Below are positions 44,801-56,022 of a stretch of 64,000 bases of DNA, piece after piece; the stretch's first letter is position 1, and each line of letters begins with the position of its first letter. The position numbers were made by a program, and so were the translations under genes. The notes beneath the pieces are model-generated. The model saw nothing but the letters and a program-made list of their open reading frames with translations. It was not told the origin of the DNA and made no database searches. The stretch lies in the NCBI GenBank assembly GCA_013176395.1, contig JABMLP010000008.1:1736001-1800000 (forward strand), written 5' to 3'. Origin of the DNA: Venturia oleaginea. Its lineage: Eukaryota; Ascomycota; Dothideomycetes; Venturiales; Venturiaceae.

Positions 44801-45052
44801 ATATCAACATTTTTCATGGTCAGATCTCGTCAATTTGCGCTCATTACACGGTGGAAGAACCCTCAATTGGATGACTACGTACACAAGATTACTGTGGCTC
44901 ACGAGAATGGTAGAAAGGAGATCATTGAGGTGGAAGGTATCTACTGCCTAATTGGGGTTCTAGAGGAAAAAGATGAGGGCCATCGCACGAGCAAGTCACG
45001 GCTTATTGTAGGGGCTTTGAACTATGTTAGAATGCATGGTTTGGAGCCTTAA
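41847..45052 (+). pseudogene. CACTA transposase (Transposase family tnp2), four exons, three in-frame stops
   Basis: Predicted exons 41847-42246, 42430-43212, 43334-43558 and 43725-45052 join in phase (about 911 codons). The tnp2 hallmarks are RTRHREAW, the FALHYDGVQAIKSG strand with catalytic Asp, LCGMKHPGNAMSPCRFC, and the PVDLMHCIPLNIMKTLW block with the second Asp. The downstream WYLYP-type region reads RYYWSYPLERYC. Stops TAG 41910-41912, TGA 41937-41939 and TAA 44189-44191 interrupt it; each is one C-to-T from CAG, CGA, CAA. The first intron (183 nt) is long for this genome and might hide a small exon. Confidence 0.8.
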
Positions 45053-45591
45053 AATCACTGTATATTAGCTATACTACACTATATTTAGTGGTGATGAGTG
45101 ACACGGCAATCTCGCCGAGATCACGAGAATATATTGCTTTTTGAACGGATTGTAATCTACGGGATTTTCTAGTGCATTGTAACAAGATACGTACACCAAA
45201 AAACGGAGATTCCATTGTAAATTACACCAAAAAAGGGTGAAATCGGCCACGGGAATCTAGATGTAAAATACACCTAAAATCGTTGTAATCTACAAAATTC
45301 TATGACCGTAGTGTTTGCCCAGAGCCTTGGACTACATGCTTGCACTTTGGCGCAAGTTTGTCGCTCGCTGTAACTAGCCAATCGAACGAATAATCGATGG
45401 AAGAGGAGATATAGTGCTACTCACAAGCTCTTCTCTTCAATTTCTGTTAACGTTCTTCAACACCGACAATGGCTAAAGTGTTAAATTTCACCATTGAGCC
45501 AAAAGAAGACCTCTATGCCACTGCCTTGACATAGAGATAATATATACCAATTTGTTACTCAACACCATCCCCACCAAAAATATCGCGAACC

Positions 45592-45864
45592 ATGTCTTTA
45601 ACCCCCAAAATCACAATTCAACTCCCACCCACCGTCCCAAAAACCCAGTTCTCCCAACAAGAAAAGCCACGTCAACCTCCTCCACCCATCAAAAAAGCCA
45701 CGCCAAGCCCCGAGCACGAAAACGGCTCCTTTGATGAAAACGGAGTAGAAATTGAATCAGTCTGTTTACCTCCACTTTCTAAACCCACCAAAAGGCAAGT
45801 AAACACTGATACAAAAACCGCAAAAACGAGTTCACAACCCGCTGTCGAGAACCTCACATCCTGA
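45592..45864 (+). CDS. Hypothetical 90-aa Pro/Lys-rich protein
   Basis: ATG in a good context (GAACCATGTC) downstream of an ATATATACC box. The product MSLTPKITIQLPPTVPKTQF is proline, lysine and threonine rich and probably disordered. No domain is visible. It could be a real small gene or a chance frame in purine-rich DNA. Confidence 0.3.
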   Translation: MSLTPKITIQLPPTVPKTQFSQQEKPRQPPPPIKKATPSPEHENGSFDENGVEIESVCLPPLSKPTKRQVNTDTKTAKTSSQPAVENLTS

Positions 45865-46356
45865 GAAACGCATACAATGACGAGTCCAGACGAGTCCTAT
45901 GTATCGTCAACGTCGGAGAAGAGGGATGGTTGAAGAAGGAATGGGAGGAACTTACTAAAAACGAGTGAAAGGTTACTGTGCAGGCGTCGAGAACGTGGCG
46001 AAATCTTTTAGTGTCTCATATACTACTATACCGATAACATTGGTACCTCTTTTAATTACCAAGTCATATCGTTGTCCTCAAAGGCAAAGGCAACATGAAA
46101 ATTCTCTATAACAAATCAGCAATTTCCCTCTTCGCAAATTGGTAGGAAAGGTCTATTAACTAAAGAATAGCAATGAGGATCTTGAGAAATGGAGAGTATT
46201 AATGGACGGGATAAAGAAATAGGCGATGTTAGGCGAAATGTGTTATAATTTATGTCACCTTGGGAATAGAATGACGTGGACCTGATTATAAGGCAAACCT
46301 TGCAGCAAAGCATATAAAAATCAAGCATAACCCCAAACCCATCACCCTACTAAACC
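45865..46356. other. Intergenic, no gene seen
   Basis: Contains the presumed 3' flank of the SET gene; no supported frame. Confidence 0.5.
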
Positions 46357-48179
46357 CTACCACACAACCACGCCCTCAGGCAAAAATCCCTTCCCTCCCC
46401 TCCGACTCAAAAGATCCATCATCCCCAACTCCCTCAACCCCTCCCCATCCAACGTCTCAATATAACTCTTCCAATACCTCCTAGCCACCTCACCACCCTC
46501 TTTCTCAGCAAAACACCGTTCACACCCACACTCCCCACCTAACCAACCCCTCAAAGCCTCCCATCTCTCTTCCCTAGTCTGCCATTTCACCTGCGCCCGA
46601 TAACTATCAAACATCTCTTCTCCCTCAAGAATATCCCTATTCGCTCTCACCTCAATCGAGCTCCTCCCCTCAACAAACTTCCAATCAACATTTGCGTGGC
46701 AGCTGTGATTGAACATGCAATGATGTGGGTTCAAGGAGGAAACGTAGTGGGAATTTATGATGGCATCCGTGGCATTGTTCTTGATGCGGTCGGATATTGT
46801 TTTCAGAACCCAGGTGTCGTATTCAAGGTCGGAGAATACATCAATCCCCAATTGCTGTAATATCAAGTTTGGGTAGAGGATATTTTCTTTGAAGGTCCAA
46901 GGCTGTGCGGGACCGGAATAATTTGGCTTCAGATTTGCCATGGCCGGTGTACAGAGGAGGTGTACTGTGGGATGTTGTTTTTGGGATCTAGATATAATTG
47001 AGAGATATCTTTGAAGCAGTAGTACGCGGAGGCGTGGTGTTGGTTCGAAGTCTCCGAGGCCAGGCAGGTTCTTTCCAAGGTCCTGGTGGAATGACTCCAG
47101 AGCGAGTTGTTCACAAGCTGTACTACAGAACTTTTGCGACTGATTGGCAGTCGAATATCTGAAGCAAATTTGACAGCTGTTGGGCTGCGCTGTTACGGCT
47201 GTGATTGTGTGGTCTATGAAGACGAGGCCGCCTGCTTCGATGTTAGTGGAGGCGAAGATGCCGTACAAGTCACTGTCCTCCTCCGTTCCCATCTGGATCT
47301 TGCTGTTTGTCCAGGTGCATTGCGAGTGTGATATTGATTTCAAAGAGGCAGCAGTTGCTGCGATGGTCTCGGCACTTCGTGACAATAGCTCTTTCGATAC
47401 CCAAGGATATTCTCGTACGCGGACGAATCCATTGCCCGCTGTCTCAACGCTTCGGTCGAGAATCTTATCACCCTCCCATTTAGTGGAGACCTCAATACAA
47501 TCCTTTCTCTTTTCCTCATACATTGTTTGCAGACGAGCAAGGTCTTGTCTGGATAATATTGACCTTCTCAGAATGACATCGTGGAATGAGAGGATGTCGG
47601 CAGTACAGCCCATATGCATCAAGCCTCTCACAAAAATAGACCACGCACGGTTTTCTAATCTCTCCAGGCTTGATTGAACATTGGCCAGAAAATTGTTGCC
47701 GCGTTTCCCTTGCATCGAGTTGGGGTCACGAAGCCAGTAGCCCATGCCGTGAGCGAGCAGAACCTTTTCACCCAGCTCGCTCTCATTGATTGACAGCGCG
47801 GCTTCTGTCAGAAGTCGTGATTTGTATGCATCTCCGACAGCAAGCTCGGGAAATCCTAGGGTCATAAGGCTGTCTGCTCTCATGAGCCAGTGGCCAGGCT
47901 CATATGGCAATCCAATGATATCGTGTGTTTCGCTGCATACTCTGGCGGAGCAGCGGTTGTAGTCCTGAGCATGACTTGTTAGAGAAACCATCAACTGCGT
48001 ACGCGACAGTACACTCCTGCCAGGTGGCCGATCGTGTAGGAATAAAAAATAGAGAGTGATGGGACGCAGGATTCATGGGATAGAAGGTCAATGCTGACCT
48101 GAGGAGTCGGAGGCGGTGAAGATGACAGGGTCGGATCTCTGGTGTATTTCCATCGTTTCTTGTCCCAAGGCCCTTCCAT
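46357..48179 (-). CDS. SET-domain protein, SMYD/SET-MYND-like, 572 aa
   Basis: Two exons on the minus strand, 48099-48179 and 46357-47994, over a 104-nt intron, phase 0. The first exon supplies MEGPWDKKRWKYTRDP, a motif conserved in a family of fungal SET proteins with an N-terminal TPR-like part (LPYEPGHWLMRADSLMTLGFPELAVGDAYKSRLL). A cysteine-rich segment (CQICFRYS ... KFCSTACEQLA) resembles a MYND finger. The SET core contains MFNHSCHANVDW, VRANRDILEGEEMFDSY, and a post-SET cluster CGCERC. Such proteins are predicted lysine methyltransferases of histones or other proteins, in nucleus or cytosol. The target is unknown. Confidence 0.85.
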
Positions 48180-48629
48180 CTCGGATTGTAGCAGTGGAGA
48201 TTCAGTGCCGGTAGAAATTTTCTTGTTGGTCGTTGATCAGGTTGGAGCGCAGGAAGGAACGAAGAATTGAATTGCCGACTCACCAAACACGTGCGCCTTT
48301 GAATCCGAATTATATATTTTGGAAAAATTGTTCATTGGTCTCAGTTTGTTGCGGTCTTGAACCCTTCTGTAGTATCTCAACCGGAAAGGGCCTCAAAAAT
48401 CCCTGGTGATATCTTCTTGCAAATTTCCGAGAAATTTGAGCGAATTGGTATTGCTCTAGAGGGAGCCGTTCGTAAATGGTCGGAGGCTTCTGCTACAACG
48501 CCTTTGAGACAATAAGTACTCTTTAGCGGTCGTAAGGGCCGTAAATCATGTCTTCATAGATTGCGTGAGCCAGGGTATCTTGAGGTTTGAAGGAAAAAAG
48601 AGCAAAATCCCACAATATCAGCCCCATTC

Positions 48630-49864
48630 TCAAACACTATATGAGCTGATGTAGTACTGGAGATGTCAGCCAAGCCTGAGACAAAAGTCGAAGCTGGATA
48701 CTCACAGTCAGAACGCTCCCCTCATCATCCCCTTCGGATGCCAGGTAAACATAAAGTATCAAAGCGTGATCGTCACAAAAGCAAGCGATAACTTTACCAC
48801 CCAATCGCCCGACACTCATTACTTTCCCCCAATCTCTCCCATCGATTCTGACCTTAGCCCAGCCCTCATCACCTCTACCGTCAGCTGCGCCTTTTGCTTT
48901 CATCCTCGTGCTGGGATGATTCGCAATGCCGTCCTGTCCGCCTTCAACCTGACCGGGATCTAGCTCGGGATTGCTGAGGCCAGTCCAGACGCTGGAGATG
49001 TTCATGGCGTCAGTCTTGATGGACATGCGGAGGCAGCCGTGCATATTTGCTGCCATTTCAAGACGCGGACCGATTGTATTGAGGCCGGAGGATTGATGTC
49101 TTGATGCCAGGGCAAGCTTTGTGAAGCGATCAGAGATGCTCTTAAGTTGCATAAGAGGTGGAAGCAGAATATGGACGTCTGGTTCTCGACAGTGCGGTTC
49201 ATGTATGCCTTCCACATTCGCCACGCTCAGCACTCGGATGGGCACGTCTTGAGTAATGGTCACCTCACGCTCCCTCGAGCCAGCAGAGAAGTCTGTGCTC
49301 TCACGATGCTCGTGATCATAGCCATTACCACGCTGATTTGCTCCAGCGAGGGCAGAGTATGGTGTACTGCTCAGTGAGCTATTGGTGATTGTAAGACAGA
49401 GGAAGGGAGCGCCATCTTTCTTTGTCAGACGAATCGAGGCAGAAGTGGCATTGAGGGCAGATTTGAGGGCTCTTTGGAGGGACTGAAGGGGGACTTCGAG
49501 GTTTATGACATTGTCAGCGGCGGACTGTATCGTGTAGTTGTCGAAAATGGTGTCCTGCTGTGGTCAGGTGGGAATATTTGGTTGAAAGTGAGGATGGAGG
49601 CATACAATGGCCAGGACTCTGTTTCAATTAGCTTTGTGATATCCTTTGGTATTATTTGGTAACGTACGCCCAAACCTGGGTGCCCTGCTCGGGAATTATG
49701 GTGAAGCGCACTTCATTCTCGTTCAGTCGGACCCAGGCTACAGGTCCGAGTGATGCGAGAGAGGCGACGAATTCTGTAATGATCAGTATAAGTTATGTAA
49801 TGAATGAATCGTGTATGGTACTGGTGAAGGTATTGATATTCTGTATTTGGGCCTTGAAGCGCAT
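48630..49864 (-). CDS. hus1: DNA-damage checkpoint clamp subunit Hus1, 346 aa, five exons
   Basis: Subunit of the 9-1-1 clamp (Rad9-Rad1-Hus1), which is loaded at damaged DNA to activate the ATR pathway. Minus-strand exons are 49822-49864, 49668-49773, a 13-nt microexon 49606-49618, 48706-49557 and 48630-48656. Introns are 48, 49, 48 and 49 nt. The product starts MRFKAQIQNINTFTKF, contains SLGPVAWVRLNENEVRFTII, NLEVPLQSLQRALKSA, VTITQDVPIRVLS and KLALASRH. Near the end it has ISSVWTGL and VMSVGRLGGKVIACF, with C-terminus VLTYYISSYSV. All joins keep phase and end in the typical Hus1 LTYYIxSYS tail. It should be functional. Confidence 0.9.
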
Positions 49865-50247
49865 GGCGAGAGTCTATCTTTGTGTGGCAAAGACGACGAC
49901 GCGATGAGACGCGTTATGATGAGGAGCGGAAGCATTCCGCTGTATTCAACCTTCACCTCTCACCGAGGACCAATCATCCCATCTTCACCAACACCATCAG
50001 ATGCATCATTTCCCACTTGAGAGTCATCACTATGCTATCGGACCACCATCGTCTTTCCGTTGCCCAGACAAGAGCTGGGCTCACTCTCTACCTACTCATC
50101 CGAGACCAAGAGATCAACATCAGCACACGGTTCATTGAGCCCATCATGCACTATGTTCATCCATCAGCCCCGACTTTCAGTTTCCAGCACTGATACATGT
50201 CCCTGAATTGTATATGTACAACCACAAATACCTCCCCCAACATGGCT

Positions 50248-51267
50248 TCAGCAAGTACTATCTCTCCGAAAAGGGATGGGACCAGCCGATCCGAACTCCA
50301 GAACCATAAACTCGTCCGTCGTGCGAATCCATCCTGGACGGTCAACCGTAGAAGAGAATCTGACAGGCTCGTTCGCTGGTAGCTCTACGGTCCGAATGTG
50401 ACGGGTGGCAGAGTTGTCAGTATTTTTAGCATCCCTGTATGCCAGAGGAATCGATACTTGCTTGCATGCCGTCTCAGCCTCGCCCAGAATCAACGACTTT
50501 TTGGAAGACTCGCCACTGCTTGATTGCATGAATCCATCGCCTTTCCCGTCAGATTTGCGGTCCATGCCTACACGCTGAACGAGCCCTGAGCCATCAGAAG
50601 CCTCTACTTTAGCTTTCAAGCTTTGATTCAGACCTGCCACGACGACCGAATATATCGTCAAGTTCTGGTTCTCGTGTTTTTCTGAAACTTGGCTCTCCGC
50701 TAGAGATGAAGGCCTACGGCGCATACTCGGTGAAGATGAAGATTTACGAGTGGGTTGGGGCCGAGGTTGATTTTGGTGCATCATGTATTTGCGAGGGCCT
50801 TTGGGAGGATTCCACGCTGGACCTTGTGGGATACCGACTGCTGGTGTGCTGGTATGAGATTCGTGGTTGGATCCCTCTGACGCCACTCGAATTGTGCTCG
50901 CCGCAGAGGATGACGAGAGGGTTTGAGAATGACGTCCCAAGCCCGTCTCTCCGGTGATGGGAAATTCTGTCCGACTGTCGATTGAGTCCGGATCAAGAGT
51001 CGAGGACTGCGCTTGATTGAAGAGACCTGCGGCGCCTCTGCCTCTGCCTCGACCATGGCCACGATTTAAGTAGTACGATGGCCCAAAACTTCGACCTCTA
51101 CCTCTAAATGCAGCAGGTGCACGAGGAGCGTTTGGTGGTGGAGATGCATGTGCCATATGATGACCTCGATCCTGTTGAAGATTAATCTTCTTATTCGCCG
51201 CCATTATGGACTTCTTCAGAGTTCTCACACTGAATTGTTCTTGGCCAGAAGCAGGTAGAGCAGCCAT
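50248..51267 (-). CDS. Unknown RGG-containing low-complexity protein, 339 aa
   Basis: Single exon from MAALPASGQEQF to TGA. An N-terminal basic patch (LKKSIMAANKKINLQ) precedes an Arg/Gly box (AFRGRGRSFG and RGHGRGRGRGAAG), then Ser/Pro-rich disorder. The last 50 residues include RPGWIRTTDEFMVLEFGSAGP. RGG boxes usually bind RNA, so an RNA-associated role is plausible but not shown. It starts about 1.4 kb upstream of Hus1 on the same strand. Confidence 0.6.
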   Translation of the reverse strand: MAALPASGQEQFSVRTLKKSIMAANKKINLQQDRGHHMAHASPPPNAPRAPAAFRGRGRSFGPSYYLNRGHGRGRGRGAAGLFNQAQSSTLDPDSIDSRTEFPITGETGLGRHSQTLSSSSAASTIRVASEGSNHESHTSTPAVGIPQGPAWNPPKGPRKYMMHQNQPRPQPTRKSSSSPSMRRRPSSLAESQVSEKHENQNLTIYSVVVAGLNQSLKAKVEASDGSGLVQRVGMDRKSDGKGDGFMQSSSGESSKKSLILGEAETACKQVSIPLAYRDAKNTDNSATRHIRTVELPANEPVRFSSTVDRPGWIRTTDEFMVLEFGSAGPIPFRRDSTC

Positions 51268-52040
51268 TGGAGGGTATCGTTCATTCCTAGAGTTGCTGAG
51301 TTGATTGTCCTGGGAACGTTTCGTTGTGTCGAAAACGAATATCAGAGGAATACCCGGCCTTGTCTTAAATACATCAGCCTATTCAGTCGTAAGCGGGTGT
51401 TTAATGTCACTACTACAACATTGACAAAATGAAGAATATCGATGTCGTCGCGATCAAAACCATTGGACATTTCCACGCATTTGGAATACCCTATGCTTAT
51501 CGATTGGTCGATTGAAAACATGCTAGTCTACGTTCGGCCGAGCCTCACCGCAGTCATGTGTTTCGAGAATGGCAGCCAATCATGTTTGCGGCTAGATGTT
51601 GCAACCAGTCTCCAGTGGCGCTTTGTCATAGCAAACATCAAAGGTCACATGCACCTAATCAGCATTATCTTATCCTGAAATAACGCACAGAGACTCATCA
51701 TCCATTTATTCTTCCATAATATTATTGGACTTGAGCAAGCCACGATACTTGCCATCTCCTTCAGCACTCTGACCAATCTCTTCACTTTGCCTTCTTCGAT
51801 CCGGAGCTCCTACCGAATCTTCTCAACTTCTCATCTTGTCGGTTCTGGTTGTTGGACTGCCTCAGGTGCAATCTTGCGTTGCTGCTGTGCGCCATTGTCT
51901 CACCGTCCGTGGTCCGCGTCTTCCGCTCTTTTCATTCCTCCACCACAGCACTCCCCCCGTTTCTATCTAACCCTCCCTCCCATCCTGTGCGTTAACAATA
52001 AGGCAAGTACATCGACTCCCTTCGAGAACATACACCAATT
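51268..52040. other. Intergenic, no supported gene
   Basis: Promoter side of the RGG gene and of the 52 kb relic. The 78- and 99-residue frames here have no recognisable features. Confidence 0.5.
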
Positions 52041-53199
52041 ATGGCTCCCAAACTCATTCTCCTCGTTACAGGCGACATCGGCGTAGGCAAAACCACACGG
52101 CGCGTGTCGTCAGCATCCGCGACGAGATCAAGCGGTAACAAGCCGAGGTTACCGGCTCGGATCTAAGCAAACTACTTGATGGCCGTGGATACAAGGAGCA
52201 GCATCGACCGGCTCTGAAGTCGTTTTGGCAAAAGCAGAAACGAACACATCCTCAGCTACCAGAAGAGGATTTCCTGCGTGTAGTCCATGATACTGTGGGG
52301 ATTGATGTGCTAATAATCACTGGGATGAGAGATGACTCACATTTAGTACCCGAGAGTAGGATTCTTGATGTTTGTATCGAGAGTGGTGAAGAGACGCGGC
52401 AAATACGCCTTGGTGATGCCCGCGGCGTGGAGAACAGCGGTAGCTGGTCAAATGATAACGCAATCTTGAACTATCGCTCTAGCTTCACCTTCATCAATGA
52501 TTCAAACGGCTCCTGATCCTTATCAAAATTGGCGGAAAATAATCTCCTCCCCTTCCTTCATACCGAATTTGATGAATTGACCACTATGGTTCGTCTCATA
52601 CCCGATTTCCCTAGAGCGGGCCTGGATTTTCGTCATATCCTCGGTATCGCACAAGAACCGGGTGGACTAGCTTTATGCACTTCGCTCCTTCAAACGCTAT
52701 TCAACGACGAATGGGATAATATCGATGCCATTCTTGCTCCGGAAGTTGGCGGGATTGTATTTCCGTCTGCGTTCGCGGTGAGGGTTGATGTACCACTACT
52801 GTTTATTAGAGGAGGTGGTAAACTACCCCCGCCCGCCGTTTCTATCGGCAAAACCAAGGTCATATATCACCACCGCTCTAACTGCGATCTCCGATCGCGG
52901 AAGACGGGGAAGGAGAAGGAGAAAAGGGGAAATTGATTGAGATGGAGCGAGGGGTGGGGCTGGGAAGGGTGGAGTTGGGAGGTGGCCTGTCATCGATTGT
53001 GGTGATTGATGATGTCCTCTCCACGGGTAAAACTCTTTGCGCTGTTTTGGAATTACTCAAGGAGGCTGGTGTTGGCGTGGAGAGAATTCTTGTTTTGTTT
53101 GTGGCTGAGTTTCGGAAGCATGGCGGGAGGAAAGTATTAAGGCAGCGTGGATTTGGGGGTGTTGGTGTGAGGAGTCTTTTGGTTTTTTGGGGGGATTGA
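52041..53199 (+). pseudogene. Decayed fusion of a P-loop kinase-like domain and a purine-type phosphoribosyltransferase
   Basis: The relic reads MAPKLILLVTGDIGVGK (Walker A) and then shifts phase by a lost base near 52098. It continues TARVVSIRDEIKR-stop (TAA 52136-52138) QAEVTGSDLSKLL ... DVLIITGMRDDSHLVPESRILDV, then TGA (52514-52516), and the phosphoribosyltransferase part PDFPRAGLDFRHILGI. Two more phase changes (52858-52935) precede the PRPP-binding motif SSIVVIDDVLSTGKTL. Intact fungal homologues have this two-domain order. The product would have used PRPP with a purine base. It is clearly dead, and its stop codon touches the solo LTR that follows. Confidence 0.75.
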
Positions 53200-53403
53200 T
53201 GTCACGTTTGACCTTGGACTTGACTTGGAAGCATGACTTGAATTCTATGGGATGTGCGAAGTTGTAAGGATGAGGAGCTAACTAAGAGGTAGAGACGAGT
53301 CTAAGTACTTGCGACCAGTCTCGCGCTAGACCTGATCGAGCAGAACCACCACATTTAACTACATTTAACTGCATTCGAATACCAACATAGTTCGATCATG
53401 ACA
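53200..53403 (-). repeat. Solo LTR of the 2.3 kb gypsy family, inverted
   Basis: 204 bp, reverse complement of the LTRs at 2363 and 8275 and apparently identical to the 3' LTR. It is flanked by the perfect target duplication ATTGA (53195-53199 and 53404-53408). It is a trace of a full element that recombined out between its LTRs. Confidence 0.95.
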
Positions 53404-54294
53404 ATTGAGGGGTTGGATGTACTATCTGACCGTTACCGTCTTTATCGCTATATTATAATAGTTTTGGGAAGTCGATTTCTGATTTTTGTCATCCGCTGGA
53501 TATGGTGTTGGATTGGATTGGATTGGATTAAAAGTACTACAAAGAAGGGAGGGAGAAAGTAAGAACACAAAACGCAAACCACCCAAAAAACCATGGCCAA
53601 AGAAAAATAAACCAGTCTCTGCAGCTCCTCCACCAAACCAAAGCAAAAAAGCAAAGAAGTAAAAAAGTAATACCCTCCAGCTCATCCATTCCAACCACCT
53701 AACACCTCCCATCACAGCATTTTTCAGCTGACATCCCACCGCCAAGAAAATAGCTTCATGCAATCAGCATCAAGCTACTATAGTACGCGTTTAGTACTAC
53801 ATCAAACCCCGTCTCAGCTGAGGATGAACCTGTTACGGGGAACTCGTTTCTCAACACAGTTGATTATGTCAAGACCTTCTTGACACCTGTGTTCTCTTGT
53901 TCTGGTCCGCGGGTTTGGGCTAAGGGCAACAGTCTGGAAGTACTTACCTTAAGTACCTTCCCTTGCTCACGTTCTTTGGAGGCTCACTATATCCTAGCCG
54001 TCCGATGTATCTCCCAATTCAATTGTCGTCTAACCGATTTGATCCTCAGATCAATCCTGAACGCTTGTCGGTTAGTATGAAGGTTGGGGGTGGGCTTGCT
54101 TCGTGTGCATATGACTTGTGCTTGATTGTATCTAAGTAAAAGGTCGTTACTGTAGTAGGTTGAAGAAGCTCCTATGTGAGAAACATAACATGAGATAACT
54201 ACGAAGAGAGAAAGGAAAGTCCGTCCAACGTCCTCCCTATATACCCTTCTGGTTCTGGGTGCCAAGGTGTATTCCCACACCTCTTGGCTCTTCC
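53404..54294. other. No gene; possible old LTR fragment
   Basis: Contains a GGATT microsatellite near 53512-53530. A stretch starting TGTTACGGGG (about 53830) and ending ATTCCCACA (about 54279) has LTR-like ends, but no target duplication was found, so it is not called. Confidence 0.4.
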
Positions 54295-54310
54295 CACACT
54301 TCCCACACTG

Positions 54311-55912
54311 ATTGATTGATTGATTGATTTTATCCTACTCGGTTGCAGCCGCTTAATCACGCAGCTATGTCCGGTTAGGAGGACTTCATCAGACAGCCGA
54401 CACGTGATAGATTATATAATCCACCGCGCCCCACTTCGCCCCGTTCACTGAAACAAGACCAGCTGTCCCCTCCGTCCTCCCTCTTTTCCCTTAACCAGTA
54501 TCTCCAAATGCCCGCTGGCTCTTGTAGATACTGGTTATTCTGCTAGTATATCTGTGCTATGTAGACTCAAGAGGCAATGCCTCGTGTTTCGCTATCCTTC
54601 TACCTACAGTCTCCCTCTAATGCTCAGCTTGTCTATCTATTTCGCCTTATCCCTCAAGGCCAATGGGTTCCCTAAGTATGTTTCTGCTTGTGAAAGTTGC
54701 CTTGCACCAGATTCCTATGCGGCGGTGTATTTGGTTGTGTGATGCTGGAGACAATAGTAACCATCGTAGTCGCGATTTCGCTGCTTGGGTGTGATACTCC
54801 GGGTATGCCCGTGGACGAGGCTGTCTGGTAGCTGCCGTATTGTATGGCGCCGATCGTGCTATAGACCTGCCGTCTTATAGTCGGAGCCTATCTGCTGCTA
54901 GTCGCTCTCCCTACTTGCTATATCGCGCTCCTACTCTTGCCAATGCCATAACTGGGACGCAACAGTCTGGGGAGAGGCTCAAGGCTACGTCTGCTGGCTT
55001 GTAGGGAGGGGATTTGCCGCCAATAAGCTCCTTCTATACGTCCTTACTGCTTACTGTGTTGCGCACCTACTCTTGCCAATGCCATAACTGGGACGCAACA
55101 GTTTGGGGAGAGGCTCAAGGCTCTGGACATCAGCTTGCAGCAGGACGGTTTGCGGAGACGATAGTAGATGAGGTTCTCTAGCAGCTGCCGTATCGTGTCG
55201 CACCGATTGTGTTGTAGACCTGTCGTCTTATAGTCGGAGCCTATCTGCTGCTAGTCGCTCTCCCTGCTTGCTATATCGCGCACCTACTCTTGCCAATGCC
55301 ATAACTGGGACGCAACAGTCTGGGGAGAGGCTCAAGGCTACGTCTGCTAGCTTACAGGGAGGGGATTTGCCGCCAATAGGCTCCTTCTATGCGTCCTTAC
55401 TACTTACTGTGTCGCGCACCTACTCTTGCCAATGCCATAACTGGGAGGCAACAGTTTGGGGAGAGGCTCAAGGCTCTGGGCAACAGCTTGTAGCAGGACG
55501 GTTTGCCAAGACGTTGGGAGAGGTTGTCTAGTCGTTGCAGTGGTGTGTGGTGCCGATTGTTGCGCACCGGGCGTCTGGTGTTTGAGTTGTGTTGAAGGTA
55601 TTGCCGTTCTAGCAGTGACTCGTCGACTCGGAGCGTTGCAGTGTCATCTGGGGTGATGGACTAGCCGGGAGATAGTGACTAGATGGTTGCTGTTGTCTTT
55701 GGTGGACGCATCGTTCGTGTAGCTTGCTCATGTATTCGTCTGCTTGCTCTGCCGTGGCCGCGACGGCGACTCTAGAGATATCTCATCGACGCTGAAGGAC
55801 GCGCGATGGCCTCTAGAGGCCGGAGCGGCCACTGGCAGAGGTGTTTTGATGATCCTTAGATGATACTTCTGTAAATTCCAAAAATTGAGTTCTCGCTGTG
55901 TGTGCTGTTTTT
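54311..55912 (-). mobile_element. 1.6-kb non-LTR retroposon, copy 1 (minus orientation)
   Basis: Flanked by the 16-bp direct repeat CACACTTCCCACACTG (54295-54310 and 55913-55928), a long target duplication typical of LINE/SINE-type insertion. Read on the minus strand it starts AAAAACAGCACACACAGCGAG and ends in a tandem (AATC)n tail. It is a near-perfect copy of 56023-57626. There is no long open frame: 66-87 residue frames only. Four internal copies of CCCAGTTATGGCATTGGCAA are spaced 136-217 bp. It is probably non-autonomous, mobilised by a LINE that shares its 3' tail. Confidence 0.8.
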
Positions 55913-56022
55913 CACACTTCCCACACTGTGGGCAATGCCAAGTGCTGTGGGAACTGTGGGAATATCACGTGACTCCTGCACGTACTATTCTCTCTTAGGA
56001 CTGACCTTCCACTCCACATCAG

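Larger units (their letters stand above)
40140..45313. mobile_element. CACTA (EnSpm-type) DNA transposon, 5174 bp, two divergent genes
   Basis: The ends are CACTACGGTCA (from 40140) and TGACCGTAGTG (to 45313), an 11-bp terminal inverted repeat beginning with the diagnostic CACTA. Sub-terminal zones contain repeated ATTGTAAA/TACACC-like motifs, as in CACTA elements, plus a C-run at 40317-40328 and a GCATCGCC triplet repeat. Flanking 3-mers TGT and TTT are an imperfect target duplication. It encodes a tnp2-type transposase (plus) and a second protein (minus), divergently transcribed. Several in-frame stops indicate inactivation. Confidence 0.85.

Noticed and set aside
53830..54279. Possible solo LTR (TGTTACGGGG...ATTCCCACA)
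   Set aside because: No matching target duplication and no second copy in the window.
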